Source: Bacteroidales bacterium
GTDB lineage: Bacteria; Bacteroidota; Bacteroidia; Bacteroidales; Muribaculaceae
DNA: 64,000 bases
Assembly: GCA_020860515.1 (NCBI GenBank)
Contig: JAJBUG010000033.1
Coordinates: forward strand, 30,281 to 94,280
Reading direction: 5' to 3'
Shown: piece after piece, positions 24,911 through 34,715 of the stretch
Layout of the letters: every line of letters starts with the position of its first letter
Numbering within the stretch: position 1 is the stretch's first letter
Notes under the pieces: generated by a model
Seen by the model: only the letters and a program-made list of their open reading frames with translations
Database searches by the model: none
Told to the model about the DNA's origin: nothing
Position numbers and translations under genes: made by a program

Positions 24911-25464
24911 ATGAATAAATTTCTATTTCTAATATTAGGTTGTCTTGTACACTTCTGTGCGTTTGCACAATATGCTGACAAGCAAGAAGATGATGGCTCA
25001 CGAATTATCATCTCAGACTACGAAACATTGTACTCAAAATGGAACAATGCAGCTTAGATGGCCCTTCAATATGCAAAAATTGACGATGGTCAAGAGTTTG
25101 GTCACTTGACATTATACTTAACGAGGGAAGGCCTACTATAGAAGAAGGCAGAGTACTTCTTATTAAATTTGAGGATAATTCTGTTATGGAGTTAAAGAAT
25201 CGAAATACTATAACATCCTTAGATGCAGAATTAATAACTTCAAGATATGGCTCTTGGTACACTGTAAATCCTATTTACAACATTACCCCTGAACAACTGG
25301 AAAAATTACGAACACAAAAGGTAACCAAAATTAGAATAGAATTTGATGGAGAATACATCGACCGAGACATAAAATCAAAGAATTTCACCAAAACATTCAA
25401 TAAACAATATGATCAAGTATCAAAGCGCTTATCTGTTTCTAATAATGTCAGAGACGGGTTTTAA
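24911..25464 (+). pseudogene. Small secreted protein broken by a stop and a frameshift
   Basis: The ATG at 24911 opens a 48-codon frame with a signal peptide (MNKFLFLILGCLVHFCAFAQ), ended by TAG at 25055-25057. Coding potential continues in frame for another 27 codons (ALQYAKIDDGQEFGHLTLYL), then shifts frame near 25130. It finishes as IEEGRVLLIKFED...YIDRDIKSKNF...VRDGF before the stop at 25464. Rejoined, it would be about 180 residues, resembling small exported proteins of unknown function seen in Bacteroidales. Two independent lesions make it a pseudogene rather than a programmed event. Confidence 0.75.
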
Positions 25465-25611
25465 TTCAATCTTTTAAGCCTCAAAGATGCCAATTCTATA
25501 AAACATAGAGAACTACCTGATACAAATTGAAGTAAATTCACTATAGCCTTAGAATGGTCGTTTGAATTAGGTATGATTCTCGAAGGAAACATTAAAATGA
25601 TATAAAAATAC

Positions 25612-26919
25612 ATGAAAGGTAAGATTTTGACATTGGCAGTTGCGATGACGGCAACTTGGAGCCTGAGTTATGGGCAGATGCCGAGTGAGGAGCTACGCGT
25701 GTATGCCAGCAATTATTATGCGTATCCCCCGGAGAGGCTTGGAGCACCTGAGCTAACCCCTGCGCCAGAGGGATATGTGCCCTTCCATATCGAGCATTAC
25801 GGACGCCATGGCAGCCGCTGGCATATCGGCAAGAATGCCTATTATAAGCCAGTAGAACTGCTCGAAGTGGCCGAACGCAACGATCAGCTCACACCGCGAG
25901 GCCAAGAACTTCTGGGCCAACTGCGTGAAATCAAGGCTGCATACCGCCTGCGTGATGGCGAACTCACTCCGCTCGGTGCAATCCAGCACAGAGGCATCGG
26001 CCGACGCATGGCACATAATTTCCCCGAAGTATTCGCTGATTCATCATTTGTGAATGCCCACTCCAGCACAGTGGTGCGGTGCATCCTATCGATGGACAAT
26101 GAGCTGCAAGAAATGGCCAAGTACAATCCTAATCTTCGCATCACCAGCGATGCCAGCGAAAGCGACATGTGGTACACTGCAGGCTGGGGCCAAGACGAGA
26201 AATTCGATTCAGTGATGCTTGATAGCATGCGCAACAATGCCAAAAGGGCGCTCAAAGAATTTTCAGACAAAAAGCCGCGCGACTTAAGCTATCTCAGACA
26301 TCTCATCAAAGACGAGAAATTCGCCGAGGACAGCATTGACGGCAAGCACCTTAAATTCTACCTATTCAATATTTGGGCCAATGCTCAGAGCCTTGAAAAT
26401 AGCTCCTTCCCAGCCTATGTGCCTGGCGACATTTTTACCGAAGAAGATCTCAAGGAAATGTGGACTGTCAAAAACGCTGATTGGTTCTTACGCTATGGCA
26501 ACTCCAAGATTACAGGCAATATGATGCCTCACCTGCAAGATCACCTACTCAAAAATATTATCGAGAGTGCCGACACAGCCCTGATGTCGGGTACCAACAG
26601 TGCCAATCTCCGTTTTGGTCATGAAGTTATCCTTATGCCATTGGCAATATGCATGGAAATGGACGATTTCGCCCAAGAAATCAATGACCTTGACGAAGTG
26701 GCTCAGAAGTGGCAAGATTACACTATCTTCCCGATGGGCAGCAACATCCAGTTAATATTTTATCGTCCTATCGACAAGACCTCAGACAAGCCAATCCTTG
26801 TAAAGGCTCTACTGAACGAAAAAGAACGCCGCTTGCCTGGCGAGCCAGTAAGCGGACCATACTACAATTGGCCAAAACTCCGAGAATATTATATCTCCAA
26901 ATCAATTGTAAATGATTAA
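25612..26919 (+). CDS. Secreted histidine-type phosphatase (MINPP/phytase-like)
   Basis: The 435 aa protein has a signal peptide (residues 1-21). The RHG motif of branch-2 histidine phosphatases is in IEHYGRHGSRW (near residue 65), and the GHE proton-donor motif is in NLRFGHEVILMPLA (near residue 340). RHGxR attacks the phosphate through His. Gut Bacteroidales relatives include multiple-inositol-polyphosphate phosphatases that degrade phytate in the periplasm or outer-membrane vesicles. The substrate here could also be other phospho-compounds. It stands alone with a terminator after it. Confidence 0.85.
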   Translation: MKGKILTLAVAMTATWSLSYGQMPSEELRVYASNYYAYPPERLGAPELTPAPEGYVPFHIEHYGRHGSRWHIGKNAYYKPVELLEVAERNDQLTPRGQELLGQLREIKAAYRLRDGELTPLGAIQHRGIGRRMAHNFPEVFADSSFVNAHSSTVVRCILSMDNELQEMAKYNPNLRITSDASESDMWYTAGWGQDEKFDSVMLDSMRNNAKRALKEFSDKKPRDLSYLRHLIKDEKFAEDSIDGKHLKFYLFNIWANAQSLENSSFPAYVPGDIFTEEDLKEMWTVKNADWFLRYGNSKITGNMMPHLQDHLLKNIIESADTALMSGTNSANLRFGHEVILMPLAICMEMDDFAQEINDLDEVAQKWQDYTIFPMGSNIQLIFYRPIDKTSDKPILVKALLNEKERRLPGEPVSGPYYNWPKLREYYISKSIVND

Positions 26920-26946
26920 CTGTTAATAGTTAATCTCAGAAGAGAA

Positions 26947-26982
26947 AATGGGCTGTCGTCAACAAAAGTACGACAGCCCATT
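26947..26982. terminator. Terminator between convergent phosphatase and metY genes
   Basis: AATGGGCTGTCG (26947-26958) pairs with CGACAGCCCATT (26971-26982), with a 12-base loop. It serves both converging genes. Confidence 0.75.
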
Positions 26983-27016
26983 ATTCATTATCAATTAATC
27001 GATTAACAATTGAATT

Positions 27017-28306
27017 TTACACTGCTTTGAAGGCGTTGTCGAGAGCTTCGATGAGGTCGTCAACATGCTCGGTGCCGATTGAGAGGCGGATGGTTGCGGG
27101 GGTGATGTGCTGCTCGGCCAACTCCTCAGGCGAGAGCTGCGAATGGGTGGTTGATGCCGGGTGAATTACCAAGCTTTTCACATCAGCCACATTGGCAAGC
27201 AGCGAGAAAATCTCCAGATTGTCGATGAATCGCCATGCCTCATCTTGGCCACCCTTGATCTCAAACGTGAATATTGATGCTGCCCCATTGGGGTATAGCT
27301 TCTTGTAGAGCTCGTGGTCGCGATGGCTGGGCAAGGCTGGATGGTTCACCTTTGCCACTTTGGGGTGCTTGCTGAGGTAATCCACAATCTTGAGGGTATT
27401 CTCCACATGGCGTTCGATGCGCAAAGACAGAGTCTCAAGCCCTTGGAGCAGAATGAATGCATTAAATGGTGAGATGGTAGCTCCTGTGTCGCGCAGAGCC
27501 ACGGCGCGTATGCGGGTCACAAAGGGCGCAGGGGCTGCCACGTCGGCAAACACAGCGCCATGATAGTTAGGGTCAGGCTTAGCGATTGTTGGATATTTGT
27601 CAGGATCCTTTTTCCAGTCAAACTTGCCACTGTCAACAATCACTCCACCGAGGCTCGAACCATGACCGCCTATGAATTTAGTGGCCGAGTGCACCACGAT
27701 ATCAGCTCCGTGTTCAATAGGACGAATCAGATAGGGAGTGCCGAAGGTGTTGTCGATAATCAGCGGGATGTGGTGGCGATGAGCCACCTCGGCGATAGCG
27801 TCAATGTCGAGCACGTCGCTATTGGGATTGCCAAAGGTTTCAGCGTAGATTGCCTTTGTGTTAGGCTTGATGGCAGCTTCTACGTCGGCTGGATTAGCCA
27901 AGTCCACAATAGTATTCTCAATCCCTTGTGCTCCGAGGGTATGCTGGATTAGATTATATGTGCCACCATAGAGATTGTTGGCTGCCACCAAGTGATCGCC
28001 AGGTCTGAGGATGTTGATAAGAGAATAGTAGATAGCTGCAGCGCCCGACGCAACTGCCAAACCTGCTGCTCCTCCCTCGAGAGCAGCCACGCGGTCCTCA
28101 AACACTCCCTGAGTGCTGTTGGTAAGACGACCATAGATGTTGCCTGCATCACGCAATCCAAAACGGTCAGCAGCATGCTGGGAGTTGCGGAATACATAGC
28201 TTGTGGTCTGATAGATAGGCACTGCGCGTGAATCGGTTGCTGGATCGGGATTCTCTTGACCTACGTGGAGTTGGAGAGTTTCGAAGCGGTAATTTTTCTT
28301 TGCCAT
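27017..28306 (-). CDS. metY: O-acetylhomoserine sulfhydrylase (MetY)
   Basis: The 429 aa protein has the MetY-type length, longer than cystathionine gamma-synthase. The PLP lysine is in VVHSATKFIGGHG (K near 210). Other motifs are YGR.TNST...E.RVAALEGG, ASGAAA, and LYGGTYNL with the extra 30-residue loop (DWKKDPDKYPTIAKPDPNYHG) typical of O-acetylhomoserine sulfhydrylases. It makes homocysteine from O-acetylhomoserine and sulfide in the cytoplasm. The product feeds the methionine synthase encoded 0.8 kb away on the other strand, with an Lrp regulator between them. Confidence 0.93.
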   Translation of the reverse strand: MAKKNYRFETLQLHVGQENPDPATDSRAVPIYQTTSYVFRNSQHAADRFGLRDAGNIYGRLTNSTQGVFEDRVAALEGGAAGLAVASGAAAIYYSLINILRPGDHLVAANNLYGGTYNLIQHTLGAQGIENTIVDLANPADVEAAIKPNTKAIYAETFGNPNSDVLDIDAIAEVAHRHHIPLIIDNTFGTPYLIRPIEHGADIVVHSATKFIGGHGSSLGGVIVDSGKFDWKKDPDKYPTIAKPDPNYHGAVFADVAAPAPFVTRIRAVALRDTGATISPFNAFILLQGLETLSLRIERHVENTLKIVDYLSKHPKVAKVNHPALPSHRDHELYKKLYPNGAASIFTFEIKGGQDEAWRFIDNLEIFSLLANVADVKSLVIHPASTTHSQLSPEELAEQHITPATIRLSIGTEHVDDLIEALDNAFKAV

Positions 28307-28308
28307 GA

Positions 28309-28340
28309 CGTTTTAGTGTTTTAGTGTTTTGTTGTTTTAT
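28309..28340 (-). repeat. 8-bp tandem repeat (ACWAAAAC x4) in the metY leader
   Basis: On the minus strand CATAAAAC, AACAAAAC, ACTAAAAC and ACTAAAAC end three bases before the metY ATG. The array lies between the promoter and the start codon. Confidence 0.75.
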
Positions 28341-28350
28341 GTTGACGATG

Positions 28351-28358
28351 CAAAGTTA
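28351..28358 (-). promoter_or_regulatory. -7 box of metY
   Basis: TAACTTTG on the minus strand puts transcript start near 28344, so the leader is almost entirely the repeat array. Confidence 0.6.
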
Positions 28359-28525
28359 CTACATTTTTGATATTTGTTCCAAGAAAAAGGTGTAATTATG
28401 GAAAAAGATTCTATTAGTTTAATTTTTTACTTAGTTTATTTTCTATTAATTCCATTATATTTAGTTTATTAAAGAATTTTCTTACTAATTCTTCTTAAAA
28501 TCACAAAATATTCGTCTATTATTCG

Positions 28526-28533
28526 TAACTTTG
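28526..28533 (+). promoter_or_regulatory. -7 box of the Lrp-family gene
   Basis: TAACTTTG lies 25 bases upstream of the ATG at 28559. No good -33 box is present. Confidence 0.55.
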
Positions 28534-28558
28534 CAAGAAAATTTACACATATTTGAAT

Positions 28559-29026
28559 ATGGAAACAGAGAAGCTCGATAGCACCGACCTCAACATATTG
28601 CGCGCAATGCAACAGAATGCACGGCTTACCACCAAGGAGTTGGCCCAGATAGTTCATCTCAGCACCACCCCGGTATTCGAACGCCTGAAGCGTCTGGAGC
28701 GACAAGGCTACATCAAGAAATACATTGCCCTGCTCGACGCCAACAAGCTCAATCGCGGCTTTACTGTGTTCTGCAACATCAAAATCACACGCATCAGCCA
28801 CAATGTGGCCCAATCCTTTGTTGACCTTGTGCGCGACCTTCCCGAAGTCACTGAGTGCTACAACATCTCAGGCAACTTCGACTACCTGCTGAAGGTGCAG
28901 GTGCCAGATATGCGCACCTATCGCGACTTTCTGCTCAACACTTTGGGAAAGTTCGACAACATCTCGGCTGTCGAGAGCATCTTTGTTATGGACGAAATCA
29001 AAACTGATTACGGTTTGCAAATTTGA
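28559..29026 (+). CDS. Lrp/AsnC-family transcriptional regulator
   Basis: The 155 aa protein from the ATG at 28559 has the standard Lrp layout. The N-terminal winged helix is LDSTDLNILRAMQQNARLTTKELAQIVHLSTTPVFERLKRLERQGYI, and the C-terminal RAM/ActR domain includes VTECYNISGNFDYLLKV. Such proteins sense amino acids and control their synthesis or catabolism as octamers. Its location between metY and metH suggests it answers to a sulfur amino acid, but that is inference. A TTG six bases upstream is a less likely start. Confidence 0.92.
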   Translation: METEKLDSTDLNILRAMQQNARLTTKELAQIVHLSTTPVFERLKRLERQGYIKKYIALLDANKLNRGFTVFCNIKITRISHNVAQSFVDLVRDLPEVTECYNISGNFDYLLKVQVPDMRTYRDFLLNTLGKFDNISAVESIFVMDEIKTDYGLQI

Positions 29027-29034
29027 TTAAGGTC

Positions 29035-29062
29035 TTCGGTTCATGATTTTCGGTTCATAGTT
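29035..29062 (+). repeat. 14-bp repeat pair (TTCGGTTCATGATT) before metH
   Basis: Two direct copies, TTCGGTTCATGATT and TTCGGTTCATAGTT, stand between the Lrp stop codon and the metH start. The length is again a multiple of seven. Confidence 0.6.
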
Positions 29063-29081
29063 ACTATATAAAGATTGTAAT

Positions 29082-32000
29082 ATGAGAAATATATTAGCCA
29101 ATAAGGTTCTGCTGCTGGATGGCGGAATCGGCACTGAAATACAGAAATTCGGTCTCACAGAAGAAGATTTCCGAAGCGAACTGACTAAAGACAAACCCGG
29201 TGAACTAAAAGGCAACAATGACCTGTTAGTTCTTTCCCGGCCAGATGTCATCAGAGAAATACACAGAAAATATATCGAGGCTGGCGCTGACATAATCACT
29301 ACCTGCACATTCAATGCCAATGCGATTTCGCAGCATGAATACGGATGTGAAGACCTGGTTGACGAGATTAATTTTACTGGCGTACGATTGGCCAGAGAAA
29401 CTGTTGACGAATACAATGCAAAAGACCCAAGCCGACATCGCTATGTGGCGGGCAGCGTGGGCCCCAGCACAAAGCTGCTTTCTCTAAGCGATGACCCTGA
29501 CAATCCTGCTAAGCGCAGCATCAACTTTGACCAACTGCGAGATGCTTATGTAGAGCAGATGCGTCCTCTGCTTCGAGGCGGTGTTGACATTATTATTATA
29601 GAGACTTCTCTCGACCCAATAAATGCCAAGGCTGCCCTTGCAGCGGCTACCATAGCAATGGAAGCAGAGAATCGCCACACGGAAGTAATGCTTTCCGCTA
29701 CCGTCACTGACAGCAATGGCTATCTCCTGTCGGGTCAGAGCCTCGAAGCCTTTGTGATCGCTGTTAGCCATTATCCTCTGCTAAGCATTGGATTCAATTG
29801 TTCGCTCGGAGCTGCTGGCCTCCTAAGCCCGCTGCGCCGACTAAGCGAGTGCGCCCCCTTCTTCACCAGCGTTTATCCCAATGCTGGTCTTCCTAATCAG
29901 CTGGGCCAGTACGATGATGTACCCGAAACAATGGGCCAGGTAATCAAGCAATTCCTCGACGAAGGCCTGGTCAACATCGTAGGCGGTTGTTGTGGCACTA
30001 CCCCTGCGCACATTGCTCATTTCCGCAAAATCATCGACGCGAACCAAGCCCCTATTCGCAAGCCTTCTCAGTTGGTCCCTGGGATGCGCCTGTCGGGTTT
30101 GCAGCCCATGGTATCGACCGATGTTTTCGTAAATGTTGGCGAGCGATGCAATGTGGCTGGCAGCCGCAAATTCCTGCGCCTGATTAAGGAGAAGAATTAC
30201 GCCGAAGCCATAGAAATAGCCCAAAAGCAAGTGGAGGATGGTGCTATGGTCATCGACATCAATATGGACGACGGTCTGATTGATGCCCATGAAGAGATGG
30301 TAACATTCCTCAACATTCTCAGCACGGAGCCCGAGATTGCCAAGGTGCCAGTGATGATCGACTCATCGAAATTTGATGTTATCGAAGCTGGCCTAAAATG
30401 CTTGCAAGGCAAGGGCATCGTCAACTCTATCTCTCTAAAGGAGGGCGAAGAGCCATTCTTGGCTCATGCTCGCACTATCAAGAGCCTTGGCGCAGCCGTT
30501 GTGGTAATGGCATTCGACGAAGAGGGTCAAGCCACTACTTACCAGCGACGAATTGACATCTGTGCACGCGCCTACCGGCTATTGACCGAGAAGGTAGGCT
30601 TCAATCCCTACGACATCATCTTCGACCCAAATATCCTGACAGTAGCCACTGGCATGGAGGAGCATCTTGATTATGCCTACGACTATGTGAGAGCTGCCTA
30701 TTGGATCAAGGCTAACCTGCCAGGAGTTCGAGTAAGCGGCGGACTTAGCAACCTATCATTTGCCTTCCGTGGCAACAATGCTCTGCGCGAGGCTATGCAT
30801 GCTGTGTTTCTTTACAGAGCTGTGGCTGAGGGCATGGATATGGCCATCATGAATCCTGCCACGGCTGTGAATTATGCCGACGTTGACGCAGAGCTTCGAC
30901 AAGCCATTGAGGATGTGCTTTTTGAGAAACGCGACATTGATTCCACCGAACGACTGATTGCAATTGGCTCAAAGATGCTGGCTCAAAAAGACCAGGGGCC
31001 AAAGCCTGAGGAAGCTGCTCATACTGACCTTCCTTTAGAGGAACGCCTAAAACAAGCCCTGATAAAAGGCAATCCTAACCATCTGGATAGCGACTTGGCA
31101 GAAGCTTTAGAGAAATATCCCAACCCAGTGGATATCATTGCTGGTCCGCTGATGGATGGCATGAATCAGGTGGGCGAGATGTTTGGCGACGGTCGCATGT
31201 TTCTGCCTCAGGTAGTTAAGACTGCACGCACCATGAAGCGCGCAGTAGAAATCCTGCGTCCGCACATCGAAGAGGCTCTGCGAGAGGGCACTTCGGAAGC
31301 ACCCGCCAAGGCTGGCAAGGTAATATTGGCTACCGTCAAGGGCGATGTGCACGACATTGGCAAGAATATCGTGGGTGTGGTGCTGAGCTGCAACAACTAC
31401 GAGGTGATTGACCTTGGCGTGATGGTGCCACCTGAAAAAATCATTGAAGCCGTTAAGAGGGAAAAGCCTGACTTCGTGGGCCTTAGCGGCCTTATCACTC
31501 CCTCGCTCGACGCTATGGTGGACACTGTGCGCCGAATGCGCGAGGCTGGAATACATATACCAGTGATGATTGGCGGAGCAGCCACCTCGCAGATGCATAC
31601 TGCAGTGAAAATTGCTCCCAATTATGGCGAAGATGCTGTAATCTATGTGCGCGATGCGGCCCAAAATCCCATAATTGCAGCAGCGCTTCTCAGCTACAAG
31701 GCCCATGACTTCATAGCCGAGCTCCACGCTCAGCAGGAGAAGCTGCGACATAAATTCGAGCAGAAAGCAAAGCCAGCAGCCGAGGCAAAGCGTCTGGAGG
31801 TGGATTGGAGCGATTACAAGCCAAAACCAATGCCCTTCGCTGGAATAAAAGAATTCAAAATTTCGGTGGCAGATTTGCGTCAGCTAATCGATTGGCTATA
31901 CTTCTTCCATGCTTGGCGTGTGAAAGAAAACACCGACGAGGGGCGCAATCTGCGACAAGATGCCGAGGCCCTCCTCGATGAGCTGTGCTGCAACAGGCAA

Positions 32001-32588
32001 TTTGGCTGCGTTGCCAGGGTTGCTTTTTATCCAGCCCACGGCACCGATACCAGTATCATTTTGGATACTGATAGCATTAGCACAAATGCATGCGACTGCC
32101 TCGGCTGCAAAGCCATAGGCAAATTACAAATTACAAATTACAAATTACAAATAGACACTCCGAGGCAGCCTGCCAAGGAAGATGGCAAGCCATCGCTTTC
32201 GCTCTGCGATTGGGTGCACCCTGTCCATGACCATGTGGGGGTGTTTGCGGCTACTATTACCCCTGCTCTCAGTGCAGAGCTTGAAAAAGTAAAAGCAGCA
32301 GGCGACGATTACAAATCGATCCTGCTGCAAACTATCCTTGATCGCTTGGCCGAGGCAGCTTCGGAGTGGTTGCATCGGCAGTGGAATTGGGATACCATTC
32401 GCCCCGCGGTAGGCTATCCCTCGCTGCCCGATCAAAAGGAAATATTCAAATTGGATCAGCTTCTCGATTTCAGTTCATTGGGAATTGCCCTCACCGAAAC
32501 TGGCGCCATGTATCCGCAAGCCTCAGTGGCTGGCATTTACATCTCGCATCCCTCAGCCGAATATTTCGTCATTCCCCAGAAGATCTGA
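29082..32588 (+). CDS. metH: Cobalamin-dependent methionine synthase
   Basis: The 1168 aa protein has the full MetH order. The homocysteine domain (about 1-325) has GFNCSLGA and zinc cysteines GGCCGTTP near 301. The folate-binding domain (about 345-620) starts at [16 protein letters not shown]. The B12 cap and B12-binding domain (about 660-900) has DVHDIGKN (cobalt-ligand His near 757). The AdoMet activation domain (about 915-1168) has [12 protein letters not shown]. It methylates homocysteine using methyl-tetrahydrofolate. The activation domain is interrupted by a heptamer repeat that stays in frame (32120-32152). The 3' end overlaps the convergent HAD gene by 36 bases. Confidence 0.95.
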   Translation: MRNILANKVLLLDGGIGTEIQKFGLTEEDFRSELTKDKPGELKGNNDLLVLSRPDVIREIHRKYIEAGADIITTCTFNANAISQHEYGCEDLVDEINFTGVRLARETVDEYNAKDPSRHRYVAGSVGPSTKLLSLSDDPDNPAKRSINFDQLRDAYVEQMRPLLRGGVDIIIIETSLDPINAKAALAAATIAMEAENRHTEVMLSATVTDSNGYLLSGQSLEAFVIAVSHYPLLSIGFNCSLGAAGLLSPLRRLSECAPFFTSVYPNAGLPNQLGQYDDVPETMGQVIKQFLDEGLVNIVGGCCGTTPAHIAHFRKIIDANQAPIRKPSQLVPGMRLSGLQPMVSTDVFVNVGERCNVAGSRKFLRLIKEKNYAEAIEIAQKQVEDGAMVIDINMDDGLIDAHEEMVTFLNILSTEPEIAKVPVMIDSSKFDVIEAGLKCLQGKGIVNSISLKEGEEPFLAHARTIKSLGAAVVVMAFDEEGQATTYQRRIDICARAYRLLTEKVGFNPYDIIFDPNILTVATGMEEHLDYAYDYVRAAYWIKANLPGVRVSGGLSNLSFAFRGNNALREAMHAVFLYRAVAEGMDMAIMNPATAVNYADVDAELRQAIEDVLFEKRDIDSTERLIAIGSKMLAQKDQGPKPEEAAHTDLPLEERLKQALIKGNPNHLDSDLAEALEKYPNPVDIIAGPLMDGMNQVGEMFGDGRMFLPQVVKTARTMKRAVEILRPHIEEALREGTSEAPAKAGKVILATVKGDVHDIGKNIVGVVLSCNNYEVIDLGVMVPPEKIIEAVKREKPDFVGLSGLITPSLDAMVDTVRRMREAGIHIPVMIGGAATSQMHTAVKIAPNYGEDAVIYVRDAAQNPIIAAALLSYKAHDFIAELHAQQEKLRHKFEQKAKPAAEAKRLEVDWSDYKPKPMPFAGIKEFKISVADLRQLIDWLYFFHAWRVKENTDEGRNLRQDAEALLDELCCNRQFGCVARVAFYPAHGTDTSIILDTDSISTNACDCLGCKAIGKLQITNYKLQIDTPRQPAKEDGKPSLSLCDWVHPVHDHVGVFAATITPALSAELEKVKAAGDDYKSILLQTILDRLAEAASEWLHRQWNWDTIRPAVGYPSLPDQKEIFKLDQLLDFSSLGIALTETGAMYPQASVAGIYISHPSAEYFVIPQKI
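32120..32152 (+). repeat. In-frame 7-bp tandem repeat (CAAATTA x4.7) inside metH
   Basis: Four full CAAATTA units plus CAAAT encode [11 protein letters not shown] in the AdoMet domain of MetH. The insertion falls between conserved core segments, before the LCDWVHP motif, where a surface loop is expected. Confidence 0.85.
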
Positions 32589-33176
32589 CAGACTGTCGAT
32601 CACTACGTCGGCCTTATACTCAAGCTCATGCAGTGGATTTGTGGTAGCCAATCCTACTACGAATCCGCCAGCGCGGCGGGCACTCAGCAGTCCATTGAAG
32701 CTGTCCTCGAATATCCAGCAATCCTTAGGGTCAACGCCCAGCTTCTTAGCTGCAACCAAAAATGGCTCAGGGTCAGGCTTGGAATGAGTCACGTCGCTAT
32801 CTATTACCACGGCTGAGAATAGTTCGCGCATTCCAGGATGGGATTGCCACAGATGCTCCATCTTGTCGGCTCCGCTGCTGGTGACTACTGCGCAGGGTAT
32901 GCCGCGCTGATTGAGCTGGGTCAAAAACTCGATAGCTCCTGGAAACAGAGGAAATTCCATATTGGCGTCGTGGGCCTCCACGGCTGCGGTGATTTCCTGG
33001 TGAAGCTCGGGAGCAAAATATGTGTCAAGAATCTGAGGCAATGTGGTGCCTTTGATGCGGTCGGCGAAGTCGTCGTAGGGCAAATCATATTTCTTGCCCA
33101 TTTCTCCCCAGAATTGGGAATACAGAGGCTCGGTGTTGACCAACACGCCATCGAGGTCAAACAAGGCAGCTTTCAT
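32553..33176 (-). CDS. HAD-superfamily phosphatase, beta-phosphoglucomutase-like
   Basis: The 207 aa protein has HAD motif I FDLDGVLVNTEP (nucleophile Asp near 7), motif II VVTSSG, motif III with K in HSKPDPEP, and motif IV FEDSFNG. The alpha-helical cap is of the beta-PGM/phosphatase subclass. Members dephosphorylate or isomerise sugar phosphates, and the exact substrate cannot be read from sequence. It converges on metH with a 36-base overlap of coding ends, leaving no room for a normal terminator between them. Confidence 0.9.
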   Translation of the reverse strand: MKAALFDLDGVLVNTEPLYSQFWGEMGKKYDLPYDDFADRIKGTTLPQILDTYFAPELHQEITAAVEAHDANMEFPLFPGAIEFLTQLNQRGIPCAVVTSSGADKMEHLWQSHPGMRELFSAVVIDSDVTHSKPDPEPFLVAAKKLGVDPKDCWIFEDSFNGLLSARRAGGFVVGLATTNPLHELEYKADVVIDSLSDLLGNDEIFG

Positions 33177-33271
33177 ATACTTTTTCCTTTTATTACTTTA
33201 TTAATCAATACTTTCTTCTTTTTATTCCGCAAAATTAATACAATAAGCTCAATCCATTGTTATTAATTTAG

Positions 33272-33279
33272 TAATTTTG
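33272..33279 (+). promoter_or_regulatory. -7 box of the MATE gene
   Basis: TAATTTTG fits TAnnTTTG and lies 32 bases before the ATG at 33312. Confidence 0.5.
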
Positions 33280-33311
33280 CAGTCAGAATTAGGATTTTTA
33301 ACGTTTCGACA

Positions 33312-34715
33312 ATGAATCAGACCAAAGAAGCATCAGCCCAACTGCTTGGAACAGCTCCGATCGGAAAGTTGCTTGTGCAATATTCGATCCCTGCCATCAT
33401 AGCCAGCGTTGCCACTTCGGTCTATAACATAGTCGACAGCATCTTTATCGGTCAGGGAGTAGGACCGATGGCAATTGCAGGCCTTGCCATCACATTCCCT
33501 CTGATGAATCTTGTAATCGGATTTTGCACATTGGTTGCGGTGGGTGCTTGCACTATCAGTTCGATTTTCTTGGGACAGAAGAATGTGGAGCGAGCCACCG
33601 AGACTGTCAACATTGCCATGGTGCTTTGTTTGGCGCATGCCCTTGTGTTCGGTGGACTCACCTATATATTTCTTGATCCAATACTGAGGCTTTTCGGAGC
33701 CACTGATGCCACCATTAGCTATGCTTCGGAATTTACCAAGGTTATCCTGATTGGTACGCCGATCAGCTATGTATTCTTGGGGTTAAACAATATCATGCGA
33801 GCCACTGGCTATCCACGCAAAGCCATGATGTCGGCGTTGCTGTCGGTAGGCGTAAATATCATATTGGCACCGATTTTTATTTACAAGCTTCACTGGGGCA
33901 TAGCTGGTGCAGCAGGAGCCACAATTATAGGGCAAACTGTTGCTTTCATCTGGGTGCTTCACCATTTCTTTAGCAAAAAGAGTTTTGTGCATTTCAATTT
34001 CAAGGCAGGTTTTTGGAATTTGGATGTCGTTAAGCGCATTTATTCCATCGGTCTGTCTCCATTCTTGATGAATGCAACGGCTTGCTTTGTGGTTGTATTC
34101 CTCAATAAAAGCCTATTATCCGTAGCTGGCAATCTTGGCGATATTGCTGTGGGCGCTTATGGCATTCTTAACCGAACCACTATGTTCTTCGTGATGATAG
34201 TATTTGGCGTAACCCAAGGCATGCAGCCAATCCTTGGCTATAATTTTGGCGCGCGGAATTGGGCACGTGTGAAGCGTACTCTTTACAAAGGCATTTGGCT
34301 TGGATTTGGCATTACTGCCGTAGGCTGGATACTAACTCAGACCATTCCTGATCAAATATCAGCTCTTTTCACCAAGGATGCCCAGATGATTGACATTGCT
34401 CGCCGAGCTTACCATATCTATTTTATCATCTATCCAGTGGTGGGTGTGCAAATTGTGATTCAAAATTATTTCCAATCAATAGGCAAACCCTTGTGGTCGA
34501 TTTTCCTTTCGCTGACTCGTCAGTTGCTCTACTTGGTGCCCCTGCTCTATTTCCTGCCTAAGATTCTTGGCATAGATGGAGTGTGGTACAGCATGGTGGA
34601 CAGCGACGGCCTGGCCTTTATCACAGCAATAATTGTGCTGATTTTCAGTACCCGACATCACAACAAAGAATTTAAGAACAATGATACAACCCCTGCAATT
34701 GCGCCTAAAGCCTGA
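33312..34715 (+). CDS. MATE-family efflux transporter
   Basis: The 467 aa protein is very hydrophobic, with about 12 membrane helices in two halves, as in the MATE/DinF family. Typical pieces are PAIIASVATSVYNIVDSIFIGQGVG at the start of the first half, and GLSPFLMNATACFVVVFLNKSL and GVTQGMQPILGYNFGA in the second. These proteins export cationic drugs or metabolites by sodium or proton antiport. The 3' end overlaps the next gene by 35 bases in another frame, so the two are translationally linked. Confidence 0.92.
   Translation: MNQTKEASAQLLGTAPIGKLLVQYSIPAIIASVATSVYNIVDSIFIGQGVGPMAIAGLAITFPLMNLVIGFCTLVAVGACTISSIFLGQKNVERATETVNIAMVLCLAHALVFGGLTYIFLDPILRLFGATDATISYASEFTKVILIGTPISYVFLGLNNIMRATGYPRKAMMSALLSVGVNIILAPIFIYKLHWGIAGAAGATIIGQTVAFIWVLHHFFSKKSFVHFNFKAGFWNLDVVKRIYSIGLSPFLMNATACFVVVFLNKSLLSVAGNLGDIAVGAYGILNRTTMFFVMIVFGVTQGMQPILGYNFGARNWARVKRTLYKGIWLGFGITAVGWILTQTIPDQISALFTKDAQMIDIARRAYHIYFIIYPVVGVQIVIQNYFQSIGKPLWSIFLSLTRQLLYLVPLLYFLPKILGIDGVWYSMVDSDGLAFITAIIVLIFSTRHHNKEFKNNDTTPAIAPKA

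Noticed and set aside
24911..25464. Programmed frameshift or stop read-through in the small secreted gene
   Set aside because: There are two separate lesions and no slippery sequence at the shift; decay is simpler.
28307..28352. SAM or other riboswitch before metY
   Set aside because: The leader is about 40 bases and consists of 8-bp repeats; there is no room or structure for a known aptamer.
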